NCBI GenBank assembly: GCA_946478845.1
Contig: CAMLDI010000004.1
Location: 67,442 to 131,441 of the forward strand
Origin: an uncultured Paenibacillaceae bacterium
GTDB taxonomy: Bacteria; Bacillota; Bacilli; Aneurinibacillales; Aneurinibacillaceae
Reading direction: 5' to 3'
DNA length: 64,000 bases
Shown: piece by piece, positions 19,126 to 28,142 of the stretch
Numbering within the stretch: position 1 is the first letter of the stretch
Layout: each line of letters begins with the position of its first letter
Program-made: the position numbers and the translations under genes
The notes under the pieces: generated by a model
Database searches by the model: none
What the model saw: only the letters and a program-made list of their open reading frames with translations
What the model was told of the DNA's origin: nothing

Positions 19126-19740
19126 ATGATTGCAATTATTGACTATGGCATGGGAAATTTACATAGCGTAAGCAAAGCAGTAGAACGATTGGGGCATGAC
19201 TATTGTTTTGTCTCTACCAGAGAAGAGTTAATGAAAGCAGAAGGAGCCATTCTTCCAGGGGTAGGCGCTTTTGGCGACGCCATGAAAAATCTCCAGGAAA
19301 AAGGCCTCATTGAACCCATTAAAGAATATGTGGCAGCAGGAAAACCTCTTCTGGGGATTTGCCTGGGCATGCAAATTCTCTTCGAATCCAGCAATGAACA
19401 CGGGCAACATACAGGACTTGGCCTTTTGCCAGGACACATTGCCCGTTTTGAAGGAGATTATAAGGTCCCCCATATGGGTTGGAATCAATTGAAATTCTTG
19501 CAAGACAGCCCTGTCTTAAACGATGTAGAAGAAGGGTATGTGTACTTTGTCCATTCCTATTTTCTCCAACCAGAAGAATGCAATCGCTCTGTGTTGCTGG
19601 CTACCACTGATTATTATCAAGAAGTGCCTGCCATTGTGGGCCAGGGGAATTTATTCGGCATGCAATTCCATCCGGAGAAAAGCGGAGCTGTTGGCATGAA
19701 GCTATTGCAAAACTTCACTGAATTCGTAGAGAAGGTATAG
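19126..19740 (+). CDS. hisH: Imidazole glycerol phosphate synthase, glutamine amidotransferase subunit
   Basis: 204 aa class I glutamine amidotransferase. The nucleophile Cys is in GICLGMQ, and the His and Glu in MQFHPEKS. It supplies ammonia to HisF through the complex. ATG follows the hisB stop with no gap. Confidence 0.97.
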   Translation: MIAIIDYGMGNLHSVSKAVERLGHDYCFVSTREELMKAEGAILPGVGAFGDAMKNLQEKGLIEPIKEYVAAGKPLLGICLGMQILFESSNEHGQHTGLGLLPGHIARFEGDYKVPHMGWNQLKFLQDSPVLNDVEEGYVYFVHSYFLQPEECNRSVLLATTDYYQEVPAIVGQGNLFGMQFHPEKSGAVGMKLLQNFTEFVEKV

Positions 19741-19754
19741 AGGGGGGAAGGAAC

Positions 19755-20504
19755 ATGAGTTTTATTATTTATCCAGCCATTGATATGCGTGGGGGAAAAT
19801 GCGTCCGCCTTTTGCAAGGGGATTACAATAAGGAAACCGTATACGGGGATTCTCCATTGGAAATGGCGAAACAATGGGCGTCTCAGGGTGCAGAATTTAT
19901 TCATCTGGTAGATTTGGATGCCGCTAAAGTGGGGAAACCTGTGAATGATGAGTGGGTATTATCCATTGCCCGTGAATTGGATGTGCCTGTACAAATCGGC
20001 GGCGGTTTGCGCCGCATGGAAGATGTGGACCGCTATTTGCAAAACGGGGTACAACGGGTGATTTTAGGCACTGCTGCCATTCAAGACCGTCCTTTTACAG
20101 AAAAAGTATTGGCTAAATATGGAGACCGTGTTGCCATTGGCATTGATGCCCGGGATGGCTATGTTGCTACTCATGGCTGGTTAGAAACGTCTTCTGTAAC
20201 TGCAGAAGAATTAGCGAAAGAATTGATTGCCAAAGGTGCAGAAACCTTTATTTATACAGATATTTCCCGGGATGGAACCTTAGAGGGCCCAAATACGGAA
20301 AGCATTGTCCGTTTAGCGAAAGCCACTGGCAAAAACGTAATTGCTTCAGGTGGGGTTAGTGTGGCAGAAGACCTCTATGATTTGGCTCGTTATGCAAAAG
20401 ATGGCGTTGGCGGTGCTATTGTTGGAAAAGCTCTTTACACCCAGCGCATTGATCTAGCAGAAGCCATTGCCATAGTGAAGGAAAAGGAGGGGGAATCATG
20501 TTAA
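19755..20504 (+). CDS. hisA: Phosphoribosylformimino-5-aminoimidazole carboxamide ribotide isomerase
   Basis: 249 aa TIM barrel performing an Amadori rearrangement. The catalytic Asp is in [12 protein letters not shown], the second Asp in [10 protein letters not shown]; phosphate-binding loops are GGGLRR and ASGGV. AGGGGGGAAGG precedes the ATG. The end overlaps hisF by seven bases. Confidence 0.97.
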   Translation: MSFIIYPAIDMRGGKCVRLLQGDYNKETVYGDSPLEMAKQWASQGAEFIHLVDLDAAKVGKPVNDEWVLSIARELDVPVQIGGGLRRMEDVDRYLQNGVQRVILGTAAIQDRPFTEKVLAKYGDRVAIGIDARDGYVATHGWLETSSVTAEELAKELIAKGAETFIYTDISRDGTLEGPNTESIVRLAKATGKNVIASGGVSVAEDLYDLARYAKDGVGGAIVGKALYTQRIDLAEAIAIVKEKEGESC

Positions 20505-21262
20505 CGAAACGGATTATCCCTTGCCTTGATGTCAAAGAAGGACGGGTTGTAAAAGGGATTAGTTTTGTGAATCTCCGGGATGCCGGGGATCCTGTAGAAC
20601 TGGCAAAACGGTATAGTGATGAAGGGGCAGATGAACTGGTATTTCTTGATATCTCTGCCTCCCACGAAGGCCGGCAAACCATGGTTGAAGTGGTGGAGAA
20701 CACAGCGGCAAATGTGACCATCCCTTTTACAGTTGGCGGTGGAATCAACACTGTGGAAGATATGAAGGGGATTCTTCGTGCCGGAGCGGATAAAGTGTCG
20801 GTGAATACTGCAGCAGTGAACCGTCCTGAATTAATTAAAGAGGGCTCTGAAATGTTCGGCGCCCAATGTATTGTAGTAGCCATTGATGCGAAATCCAAAG
20901 AAGATGGCAGCGGGTGGGAAGTGTACACCCACGGAGGACGTACACCCACAGGCATTGATGCCGTAGAATGGGCAAAAAAAGCGGAGTCTCTTGGAGCGGG
21001 AGAAATCCTTCTTACCAGCATGGATTGTGATGGGCAAAAAGATGGGTTTAACCTGCCTTTAACCCGGGCCATTTCCGAAGCTGTAGGCATTCCAGTCATT
21101 GCTTCCGGCGGGGCAGGAAACAAAGAGCACTTCTCTGCTGCTTTCATTGAAGGAAAAGCAGATGCAGCCCTGGCAGCCTCCATTTTCCACTATGAAGAGA
21201 CATCCATTAAAGAAGTAAAAGATTATTTGCAAAAACAAAAGGTCCACGTACGGGTCGTATAG
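20498..21262 (+). CDS. hisF: Imidazole glycerol phosphate synthase, cyclase subunit
   Basis: 254 aa TIM barrel homologous to HisA. The N-terminus [16 protein letters not shown] carries the catalytic Asp, LLTSMDCDG the second, and GGGI and ASGGAG the phosphate sites. It forms IGP and AICAR using ammonia from HisH. Confidence 0.97.
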   Translation: MLTKRIIPCLDVKEGRVVKGISFVNLRDAGDPVELAKRYSDEGADELVFLDISASHEGRQTMVEVVENTAANVTIPFTVGGGINTVEDMKGILRAGADKVSVNTAAVNRPELIKEGSEMFGAQCIVVAIDAKSKEDGSGWEVYTHGGRTPTGIDAVEWAKKAESLGAGEILLTSMDCDGQKDGFNLPLTRAISEAVGIPVIASGGAGNKEHFSAAFIEGKADAALAASIFHYEETSIKEVKDYLQKQKVHVRVV

Positions 21263-21274
21263 GAGACGAAGATC

Positions 21275-21892
21275 ATGGATATTAAGTTTGATGAAAAAGG
21301 CCTTGTACCTGCCATCGTACAAGACGTTCAAAGCAAAGAAGTAATGATGATGGCTTATATGAACGAAGAATCATTGCAAAAAACCCTGGAAACGAAAGAA
21401 ACCTGGTTCTTTAGCCGTTCCCGCAATGAATTGTGGAACAAGGGGGCTACCAGCGGAAATACACAAAAAGTGGTTGATGTATTGTATGATTGCGATTCTG
21501 ACACACTTCTGGTGAAAGTCTTCCCAGCAGGTCCCGCTTGCCATCGCAATACCTACACCTGTTTTACAGATACCCTTCTTGGAGAACAAAATACAGTAGG
21601 TTCCCAAGACCGTTTTGCGATTATTAATGAATTAGAACGTGTCATTGCCCAGCGGGAAGCAGAAATGCCTGAAGGTGCATATACTACTTATCTTTTTGAA
21701 AAAGGAATCGATAAAATCCTGAAAAAAGTAGGGGAAGAAGCAGGCGAAGTCATTATCGCTGCGAAAAATCGGGATCCGGAAGAATTGAAATGGGAAGTGG
21801 CTGATCTCATGTATCACCTGTTGGTAATGTTGCGTGAACAAAAGCTGCCTCTTGATGAAGTATTAAAAGTGTTAGAGGAACGCCATAAATAG
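21275..21892 (+). CDS. hisI: Bifunctional phosphoribosyl-AMP cyclohydrolase / phosphoribosyl-ATP pyrophosphohydrolase
   Basis: 205 aa fusion. The HisI domain (about 1-115) has [16 protein letters not shown] and the metal-binding CDSDTLL and CHRNTYTCF. The HisE domain (about 115-205) has [15 protein letters not shown]. It carries out steps 2 and 3 of the pathway. Last gene of the operon, followed by a strong hairpin. Confidence 0.96.
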   Translation: MDIKFDEKGLVPAIVQDVQSKEVMMMAYMNEESLQKTLETKETWFFSRSRNELWNKGATSGNTQKVVDVLYDCDSDTLLVKVFPAGPACHRNTYTCFTDTLLGEQNTVGSQDRFAIINELERVIAQREAEMPEGAYTTYLFEKGIDKILKKVGEEAGEVIIAAKNRDPEELKWEVADLMYHLLVMLREQKLPLDEVLKVLEERHK

Positions 21893-21908
21893 ATTGGTAG
21901 ATGGAATA

Positions 21909-21948
21909 GGGGTAACCAGGTGCGTATGTAAATGCACCTGGTTACCCC
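21909..21948 (+). terminator. Long perfect hairpin after the his operon
   Basis: A 15-bp perfect stem (GGGGTAACCAGGTGC and its complement) with a 10-base loop. The tail is only TTATCATGTTT, so it may act as a weak terminator or as a 3' stabiliser. Confidence 0.65.
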
Positions 21949-21956
21949 TTATCATG

Positions 21957-22063
21957 TTTATCCCCCTGGGTCAGTCAGTAGAAGCTCGCAAGAGCTTAGG
22001 TCGGAGGTCTATTGTTGCTCCTTATAATCTTTATCCCTATTAGTCAGTAAGCTCGCAAGAGCT
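21957..22063 (+). repeat. Tandem pair of a repeat unit with GCAA-tetraloop hairpins
   Basis: Two units about 70 bases apart each contain TTTATCCC-N6-TCAG (21957-21974 and 22030-22047) followed by AGTA and a hairpin AGCTC-GCAA-GAGCT (21983-21996 and 22050-22063). The first hairpin has one more base pair. GCAA is a GNRA tetraloop. The first halves match the dispersed copies at 465 and 23272. Confidence 0.65.
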
Positions 22064-22146
22064 AATCTATCAGTTGTTAAAGATAAACAAAAGTATGTAG
22101 GATTTACTCAACTATACCATTACATTTTGTAGAGACTTTATTGTCA

Positions 22147-22281
22147 TTAGTATTGATGGTAACCCATTAACTCTATACCAACCTCTTCCAAGGAGAAGTA
22201 TGCCGTATACAAGATTTCGAACGACCATGTGTTACCTATATTTGATATATTTCCAAATTTTAGATTTTGGATTGCTGCCAT
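22147..22281 (-). CDS. Unrecognised small protein, 44 aa, with hairpin-sequestered ribosome site
   Basis: Minus-strand ORF starting ATG at 22281 (MAAIQNLKFGNISN...) and ending LMGYHQY. AGAGGTGA lies five bases before the ATG, and the same bases form the right arm of a perfect hairpin TCACCT-AAG-AGGTGA. Composition looks protein-like (aromatic residues alternating with polar ones, as in a beta-rich domain). A one-base frame change near Met39 would extend it by about 20 residues, so it may be a truncated gene. I recognise no family. Confidence 0.4.
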   Translation of the reverse strand: MAAIQNLKFGNISNIGNTWSFEILYTAYFSLEEVGIELMGYHQY

Positions 22282-22303
22282 ACTAGTCACCTCTTAGGTG
22301 ATG

Positions 22304-22336
22304 AATCGAGTGTGAGTTTTTGCACTCGATTTTTTT
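22304..22336 (+). terminator. Terminator-like hairpin
   Basis: A stem AATCGAGTG / CACTCGATT with a 10-base loop is followed by T-rich sequence (ATTTTTTTA). On the plus strand it would terminate readthrough from the his operon; on the minus strand it lies in the leader of the 44-aa ORF. Confidence 0.6.
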
Positions 22337-22373
22337 AGCAGAATTTATAAATTTTATCTTATCTGCATAAGTG
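22327..22373 (-). repeat. Dispersed hairpin repeat, copy B
   Basis: Read on the minus strand it begins CACTTATGCAGATAAG and matches 55919-55973 almost base for base (one substitution in the first 30 bases, then a 4-base gap, then a similar TCTGC plus A-run plus ATC). Confidence 0.75.
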
Positions 22374-22497
22374 AGGGGTACCGATGGTATAGACCGTAAG
22401 GTCAATGGCTGAGTGAATATATATCAAGATTTTAGATAAAAATAATCTTTGATATGTTTACAATGATTTGGGCAATTCATGTAAAAGGAATGAGAAA

Positions 22498-23058
22498 ATG
22501 ATTACTCCAGAAGAAGCTGCGAAAAAAATGGATGATATCTATAAAGTTTTAGCTTTAGCTGATCAAAAAGATCGTGAAATTTGGTTTGAATATGTGTTTT
22601 TATCTTGGCAATGGTGGTTTGGTGTCATACTTACGATTGTTCCCTGGGTTTTATGGTGGAAATATAGAAAAAAGAAATCTACGAATCGTTTATTATATGG
22701 GGCATTTTTTATCATGATAATTTCAATATCCCTAGACTCATTTGGATCAGAATTGGGCTATTGGGATTACAGATATGAGCCTATTCCGTTCTTGCCATCT
22801 TTCCTAACTATGGATTTAAGTCTTCTTCCTATTTTTTTTCTTGTTCTTGTACAAATAAAACCAAATAGTTCTCCTGTTTTAAAAGCCATATTTTTTTCAT
22901 TTCTTAGCGCGTTTATAGGAGAACCTTTTTTTGAATGGATAGGATTTTATAAACCAATACATTGGCACTCCCTTATTTCATTGCCTATTTATTTTTTAAT
23001 ATTTCTAATTGGATATTTCCTTGTTACTAGGGAGAACTTTGAGGAGCTTAAAACATAG
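22498..23058 (+). CDS. CBO0543-type polytopic membrane protein
   Basis: 186 aa with about five membrane helices. The segment DYRYEPIPFLPSFLTMDLS is characteristic of the CBO0543 family, membrane proteins of unknown function common and often duplicated in spore-forming Bacillota. The start is ATG 22498, with AAAGGAATGAG upstream. An imperfect inverted repeat (ATATCAAGATT ... AATCTTTGATAT, 22422-22456) lies before it and could be an operator. Its 3' end overlaps a convergent small ORF by 11 bases. Confidence 0.75.
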   Translation: MITPEEAAKKMDDIYKVLALADQKDREIWFEYVFLSWQWWFGVILTIVPWVLWWKYRKKKSTNRLLYGAFFIMIISISLDSFGSELGYWDYRYEPIPFLPSFLTMDLSLLPIFFLVLVQIKPNSSPVLKAIFFSFLSAFIGEPFFEWIGFYKPIHWHSLISLPIYFLIFLIGYFLVTRENFEELKT

Positions 23059-23164
23059 ATGCACCAATGGCACTCGTTTCATTTAAGCGAAGTCCAGACA
23101 ACCAACCATACCCTATGGCCAAGAATATTAAAATTCCAGCAAAAATAAGATAGCGTTTATTCAT
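23048..23164 (-). CDS. Small single-span membrane protein, 38 aa
   Basis: Minus-strand ORF MNKRYLIFAGILIFLAIGY..., with a positive N-terminus and one hydrophobic helix (residues 5-22) followed by a short polar tail. GGAGG lies six bases before the ATG, a strong start signal for so short a frame. It is convergent with the CBO0543-type gene. No family recognised. Confidence 0.6.
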   Translation of the reverse strand: MNKRYLIFAGILIFLAIGYGWLSGLRLNETSAIGASMF

Positions 23165-23271
23165 AAAGGGCCTCCGTAATAGGAATCTACACGTAACTAC
23201 TTATTATTAAGTTAACATAAGTTAGTGGGTGGTGTAGTTAAGCTTCTGTGACAAATTTTAGCACTGGTTGT

Positions 23272-23289
23272 CTGAGTAAAGGGGATAAA
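23272..23289 (-). repeat. Dispersed short repeat, copy 4
   Basis: TTTATCCC-N6-TCAG on the minus strand; the flanking GGGATAAAGGTGA is identical to that of copy 1 at 465. Confidence 0.5.
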
Positions 23290-23329
23290 GGTGAAAAGCA
23301 GTGAGAGAGGGGTGCCCCCCCAACCCTCA

Positions 23330-23419
23330 CTATTTTAGAAACAAGATTAAGGCAGTGATAGCCATCCCTATATAAATCCACATCGCATCATCTTTCCAAC
23401 AGGTTAATATTTTTTTCAT
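23330..23419 (-). CDS. Small single-span membrane protein, 29 aa
   Basis: Minus-strand ORF MKKILTCWKDDAMWIYIGMA... with one hydrophobic helix (about residues 13-28) ending in Lys. GAGGTGA lies six bases before the ATG. A G/C-rich imperfect hairpin (GTGAG ... CTCAC, 23301-23330) follows the stop. Same orientation and style as the 38-aa ORF 166 bases downstream. Function unknown. Confidence 0.55.
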   Translation of the reverse strand: MKKILTCWKDDAMWIYIGMAITALILFLK

Positions 23420-23513
23420 TAAAATCACCTCAAATACAGTATATTCCATACATATGACAAACTCTCTTTGAAATACACTTTCCGTAGCCTCACACTAGAA
23501 GGGAGGAAAGTGG

Positions 23514-24764
23514 ATGGGAAAACGGGCGATTATTAGCATCCCCTTGATTGTTATTTTGTTAGCGGGGATTGTGGCTACTTTTTTCTTGATGAATCAAAAG
23601 GTGACTGCTGGAAATGTAAGTGCTGCACAACGAATTGGAGCTTATACAAAACCAGCGGTGGTGCAAATTTATGATTATGCCATTGTGCAATGGGGTTATT
23701 CAAGGGTGGATCATCCCGATGTACTGGAATATTTGATCAATAAAAAAGGTCGAACGATTGTAGCGGCAGCGGGATCTGGGGCAATTATTAGCTCTAATGG
23801 ATATATTGTGACCAATGCCCATGTGGTGGATCTAACCCGGAAAAAGGATGAGGAAATATATTTGATGGCAGCACAACAACTTGCCTATGAAATTTCGGCC
23901 ACATATGGTTATCCTCCGGAAGTAGTGTATGCCTATCTATTAACTACATTGGATATAGGAGGGCTTGAGAAAAAGCAAGAAGTATACTTGCCTAACAACG
24001 AAAAGGCATATCCCAGTGATGTAAAAGCTTTTGGTGCTCCTGTTGGGGAAGGAAAGGATGTAGCTATACTTAAAATAGATGCCCAAAATCTGCCAACCCT
24101 TCAACTTGGAGATTCGTCCAACGTACAATTACAGGATGATATCTGGGTAATCGGGTATCCTGCTGCTGCTGATTCCGCTGTTTTATCAACAGAATCATTA
24201 TATGTTCCCACCATTACTTCAGGGCAGATATCGGCTACAGATAAAAAATCAACCCAGGGAAGCCCGGTTATTCAAGTTAGTGCAGCAGCGACTCATGGGA
24301 ATAGCGGTGGGCCGGTAGTGAATAAAGAGGGTAAAATTATTGGTTTATTAACTTTCCGTGGCAATACGGTGAATGGCAATGAAGTACAGGGCTTTAACTT
24401 TGCTGTTCCATCGGCAACAATAGAAGAATATGTGGCACAGTCCGGTGCAAAACCCGCCCCTAGTGTTGTGGATCAACTTTATAAAGAAGGCCTTGAGTTC
24501 TACTGGGCGGGTTATTATGGGGAAGCTTTAAACCGGTTCCAGAAAGTACAGCAATTGTTCGATAAACACTCAGAAATTAAAAAGCTAATTAGTGATTCTC
24601 AAGCCAAAATAGGGCAAAGCAAAACCTATTGGCCAGGATATGCGTTATATTTCTACATCTATGATGGAGTGGCGGTTGTGGCGATTATTTTCCTTGTGGT
24701 TTATGGATTTATTATTAAGCCTAAAAGAGAGCCAGAACCTGTAGAAGAAAATACAGTAGAATAA
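23514..24764 (+). CDS. Membrane-anchored trypsin-like serine protease without PDZ domain
   Basis: 416 aa. An N-terminal membrane helix (about 5-26) and a second near the C-terminus (about 377-398) bracket an extracellular chymotrypsin-fold domain. The triad is His103 (TNAHVV), Asp182 (KDVAIL) and Ser264 (HGNSGGP). The His-Asp distance of 79 residues is longer than in HtrA/DegP, with a Tyr-rich insertion (about 115-165). A tetratricopeptide-like helical segment (about 315-365) precedes the second membrane helix, and a short charged tail follows. No PDZ domain is seen. GGGAGGAAAG precedes the ATG. Confidence 0.85.
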   Translation: MGKRAIISIPLIVILLAGIVATFFLMNQKVTAGNVSAAQRIGAYTKPAVVQIYDYAIVQWGYSRVDHPDVLEYLINKKGRTIVAAAGSGAIISSNGYIVTNAHVVDLTRKKDEEIYLMAAQQLAYEISATYGYPPEVVYAYLLTTLDIGGLEKKQEVYLPNNEKAYPSDVKAFGAPVGEGKDVAILKIDAQNLPTLQLGDSSNVQLQDDIWVIGYPAAADSAVLSTESLYVPTITSGQISATDKKSTQGSPVIQVSAAATHGNSGGPVVNKEGKIIGLLTFRGNTVNGNEVQGFNFAVPSATIEEYVAQSGAKPAPSVVDQLYKEGLEFYWAGYYGEALNRFQKVQQLFDKHSEIKKLISDSQAKIGQSKTYWPGYALYFYIYDGVAVVAIIFLVVYGFIIKPKREPEPVEENTVE

Positions 24765-24779
24765 CTCCTTTGAAAATCA

Positions 24780-24805
24780 ATCCCCCGTCAATCATGGCGG
24801 GGGAT
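24780..24805. terminator. Hairpin between convergent genes
   Basis: Stem ATCCCCCG / CGGGGGAT with a 10-base loop. On the minus strand it is followed by TTGATTTTC; it could end either the protease transcript or the ABC remnant. Confidence 0.6.
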
Positions 24806-24990
24806 ATTCATGCGGTTTGCTCCTTTCCATCTTTTTTCTTTGGCCAATTGGAACAATTCCAGGTCTGCATCGTCACATATAAATGTAAGGTAATTGGCGA
24901 TAAGAAACTGATTAACAAGGAGTTTTGGGGTATCTAAAGCTATAATTTGCCCCTCTTTAAACATGGCAACACGGTCAGATATTTTTTCTT
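24792..24990 (-). pseudogene. C-terminal remnant of an ABC-transporter ATPase
   Basis: The minus frame reads KISDRVAMFKEGQIIALDTP, the segment that follows the H-loop in drug or multidrug-type ABC ATPases, then about 40 more residues to a stop at 24792. All nucleotide-binding motifs are missing and the frame has a stop just upstream near 25006. It is a decayed gene end squeezed between the protease and the TPR gene. Confidence 0.55.
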
Positions 24991-25045
24991 TGCATATTGG
25001 TGACAGTTAGGACCTTTGCCTGGGTGGAGTTGGCACTTTTTCTTA

Positions 25046-25054
25046 TGGTATACT
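25046..25054 (+). promoter_or_regulatory. Extended -10 promoter for the TPR protein
   Basis: TGGTATACT: an extended -10 with TATACT at 25049-25054, 33 bases before the start. TTGGCA at 25030 is only 13 bases away, so the extended -10 is the main element. Confidence 0.5.
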
Positions 25055-25086
25055 ATCCTTATAAGATCATGAAGATGGAGGAACAA

Positions 25087-26745
25087 ATGATCAAACAACA
25101 ATACGCTCATAAACGGAAGAGCAATATCGTTCCTATAAAGGTAGACGCTTCCTTTTATTGTGAAAGGGCAATGAAATCCTTAAACCGCCTAAAATATAAG
25201 AAAGCAGTCCGTTATTTCCATAAAGCCATTGAATTGGAACCGGAGAATGTCACCTTTTATTGCAATCTGGCCGGTGTTCTTGCTGAAATGGAAAAGTTCG
25301 ATGAATCTAACCGATTGTTATGGCATGTTCTAGAAAAGATTGATCCCTCCATGTTTGAATGTTATTTCTATCTTTCAAGCAATTATGCGAATCTGATGGA
25401 TTTTGATTTGGCTGAACAATATGCCATGAAATATCTTGAGAAATGTGCAGATGGGGAATGGGCAAACGAAGCTGAGGATTTGCTGGACTTCATTGCTTTT
25501 GAATTGCAACGGCCTGCTATAGATAACAATAAAGAAGATTTAGAAGTTACAGTTCTCCACGATCGGGCCCGGTACCATTTAGAAGAGGGCCGCTTTCATG
25601 AAGCGAAAGAGTTGTTAGAAAATATAATTATTGACCATCCTGATTTTTATGCTGCCCGCAATAATTTAGCCCTTTGCCATTACTACATGGGTTCTTTTGG
25701 CAAAGCAATGGAAACGGTGGAAGAGGTTTTAAAAGACGATTCTTTTAATGTTCATGCTTTATGCAATTTGGCCGTTTTCTATTTTCATTTGAATCATCCG
25801 GATTTAAAAGAAATTGTGGGTGTGTTACAGAAGTTTGCTCCTTTCCAGATTGATCAAACCTATAAATTAGCAACCACCTTAGGGATACTAGAAGACCATA
25901 AAGGAGCTTATTCCTTATTTAAAAAGCTCATTGTCCATTCTGGCTATGGAGACATTTATATGCTCCATTACGGGGCTGTTGCCGCATACAATTCGGGGTT
26001 ATATGGTGAAGCTGAAACCCTATGGAAACGAGTGAAGCGCATAGATCCTATAGGGGTTGTGGCACCGTATTATTTAGAGCAAATTGCTAGAAAACGTGCT
26101 GGCAAACCTTGTGCAAAAGGGGTCTCCTACCATTATCAACTGATGGAAGATGAAAAGATTTTTACCATTGAAGAGTGGAAGGAAGAATTGGTGAAAGACC
26201 CATTAATCCGTTCTTCATTTCTCTGGGCCCTTCGCTATGGGGACCGGGATACAAAAATACAGGTAATCCGGGCTTTTGAAGTAATTCCAGACAAGGAATT
26301 TGAGGAAGCTCTCCGCCTTTTGTTATTGAATCCAGCTGAGGATGACGAATTAAAGCACCTGGTGATTGAAGTGTTGAAAAATATGGGTGCAGAAGGTCCC
26401 TTTGCTTCAATTTTTCAACATCGGGAACAAATGCTGGGATTTGAGGATGCGGAGAAATGGCAGAAGGTATTGCATTGCTTAAGAAATAAGATGGAAAATC
26501 GATATGATGAACACTTAATCGAAGAAGCTCGTCTTTTTTGGTTGGAGTTCATTGATAAGATATTTCCTTCTATTCCAACCATCCGTAAAGTGGAAGCATG
26601 GGCAGCTTCAGTGGAATATTTATTATTAAAACGTTCCAAATTATCTGTTACCAAGGAAGCAGTTTCCAAACTTTATGGAATTTCTATTACCACTTTAGAT
26701 CGGAACTGTAAAATCATTCGGGAGATTATAGAGAAGGAAACTTAA
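25087..26745 (+). CDS. yvcD: TPR-repeat protein, YvcD-like
   Basis: 552 aa. Several TPR units are visible in the first 350 residues (for example KAVRYFHKAIELEPENVTF, AKELLENIIIDHPDF). The C-terminus (LSVTKEAVSKLYGISITTLDRN) resembles a helix-turn-helix. Start ATG 25087 is set by GGAGG five bases upstream. Position between the his operon and trxB matches B. subtilis yvcD. Cytoplasmic, probably a scaffold; function unknown. Confidence 0.8.
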   Translation: MIKQQYAHKRKSNIVPIKVDASFYCERAMKSLNRLKYKKAVRYFHKAIELEPENVTFYCNLAGVLAEMEKFDESNRLLWHVLEKIDPSMFECYFYLSSNYANLMDFDLAEQYAMKYLEKCADGEWANEAEDLLDFIAFELQRPAIDNNKEDLEVTVLHDRARYHLEEGRFHEAKELLENIIIDHPDFYAARNNLALCHYYMGSFGKAMETVEEVLKDDSFNVHALCNLAVFYFHLNHPDLKEIVGVLQKFAPFQIDQTYKLATTLGILEDHKGAYSLFKKLIVHSGYGDIYMLHYGAVAAYNSGLYGEAETLWKRVKRIDPIGVVAPYYLEQIARKRAGKPCAKGVSYHYQLMEDEKIFTIEEWKEELVKDPLIRSSFLWALRYGDRDTKIQVIRAFEVIPDKEFEEALRLLLLNPAEDDELKHLVIEVLKNMGAEGPFASIFQHREQMLGFEDAEKWQKVLHCLRNKMENRYDEHLIEEARLFWLEFIDKIFPSIPTIRKVEAWAASVEYLLLKRSKLSVTKEAVSKLYGISITTLDRNCKIIREIIEKET

Positions 26746-26750
26746 AGCGA

Positions 26751-26794
26751 AGGTATATACATTTTAGAGGCGTCTAATGTGTATATGCCTTTTT
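26751..26794 (+). terminator. Terminator after the TPR gene
   Basis: An 18-bp stem with two G-U pairs and one mismatch (AGGTATATACA ... TGTGTATATGCCT) with a 4-base loop, followed by TTTT. Confidence 0.85.
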
Positions 26795-26829
26795 AGTGTT
26801 AGATTGGATATAAAAAGTGCCTGTATTTG

Positions 26830-26858
26830 TAGACAAAATACAGTAGCAGGTATATACT
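26830..26858 (+). promoter_or_regulatory. Promoter of trxB
   Basis: TAGACA (26830-26835), 17 bases, TATACT (26853-26858). The leader contains a small hairpin AACCTG / CAGGTT at 26897-26914. Confidence 0.65.
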
Positions 26859-26932
26859 AAAATTATAAATCGAAAAAATTCGATTAAGCGATATAAACCT
26901 GGAAAAACAGGTTATCATATTAAATGACTTAA

Positions 26933-27907
<975 letters not shown>

Positions 27908-27995
27908 TATGTTTTTAATAGGCTTGTAACAAAACTGAAATATAACTCGTATATAGTAATAACTGAGCTAAATTGACCCCTTTAGATATTGATTT

Positions 27996-28028
27996 AACGC
28001 AGACCAAACATGGCCTGCGTTCTTTTTT
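27996..28028 (+). terminator. Terminator after trxB
   Basis: Stem AACGCAG / CTGCGTT with an interrupted inner pair, then TCTTTTTTT. Confidence 0.85.
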
Positions 28029-28142
28029 TATGCGGATGTAGTTTGATTATGATATGCTTTGACAATTATTAATAGGTCGCGAAAATAACAGTCCCGTGTT
28101 AGACTTAATTATAAATTGAAAACTTTCCCCTGGGATGTGAAT

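Noticed and set aside
20416..21183. 255-aa minus-strand ORF inside hisF
   Set aside because: Shadow frame of a conserved gene, with no ribosome site and no recognisable motif; the same holds for the 268-aa minus frame over pgk.
22200..22286. 28-aa plus-strand ORF with AAGGAG upstream
   Set aside because: It overlaps the better-supported 44-aa minus ORF, has an implausible composition, and the spacing to the start is short.
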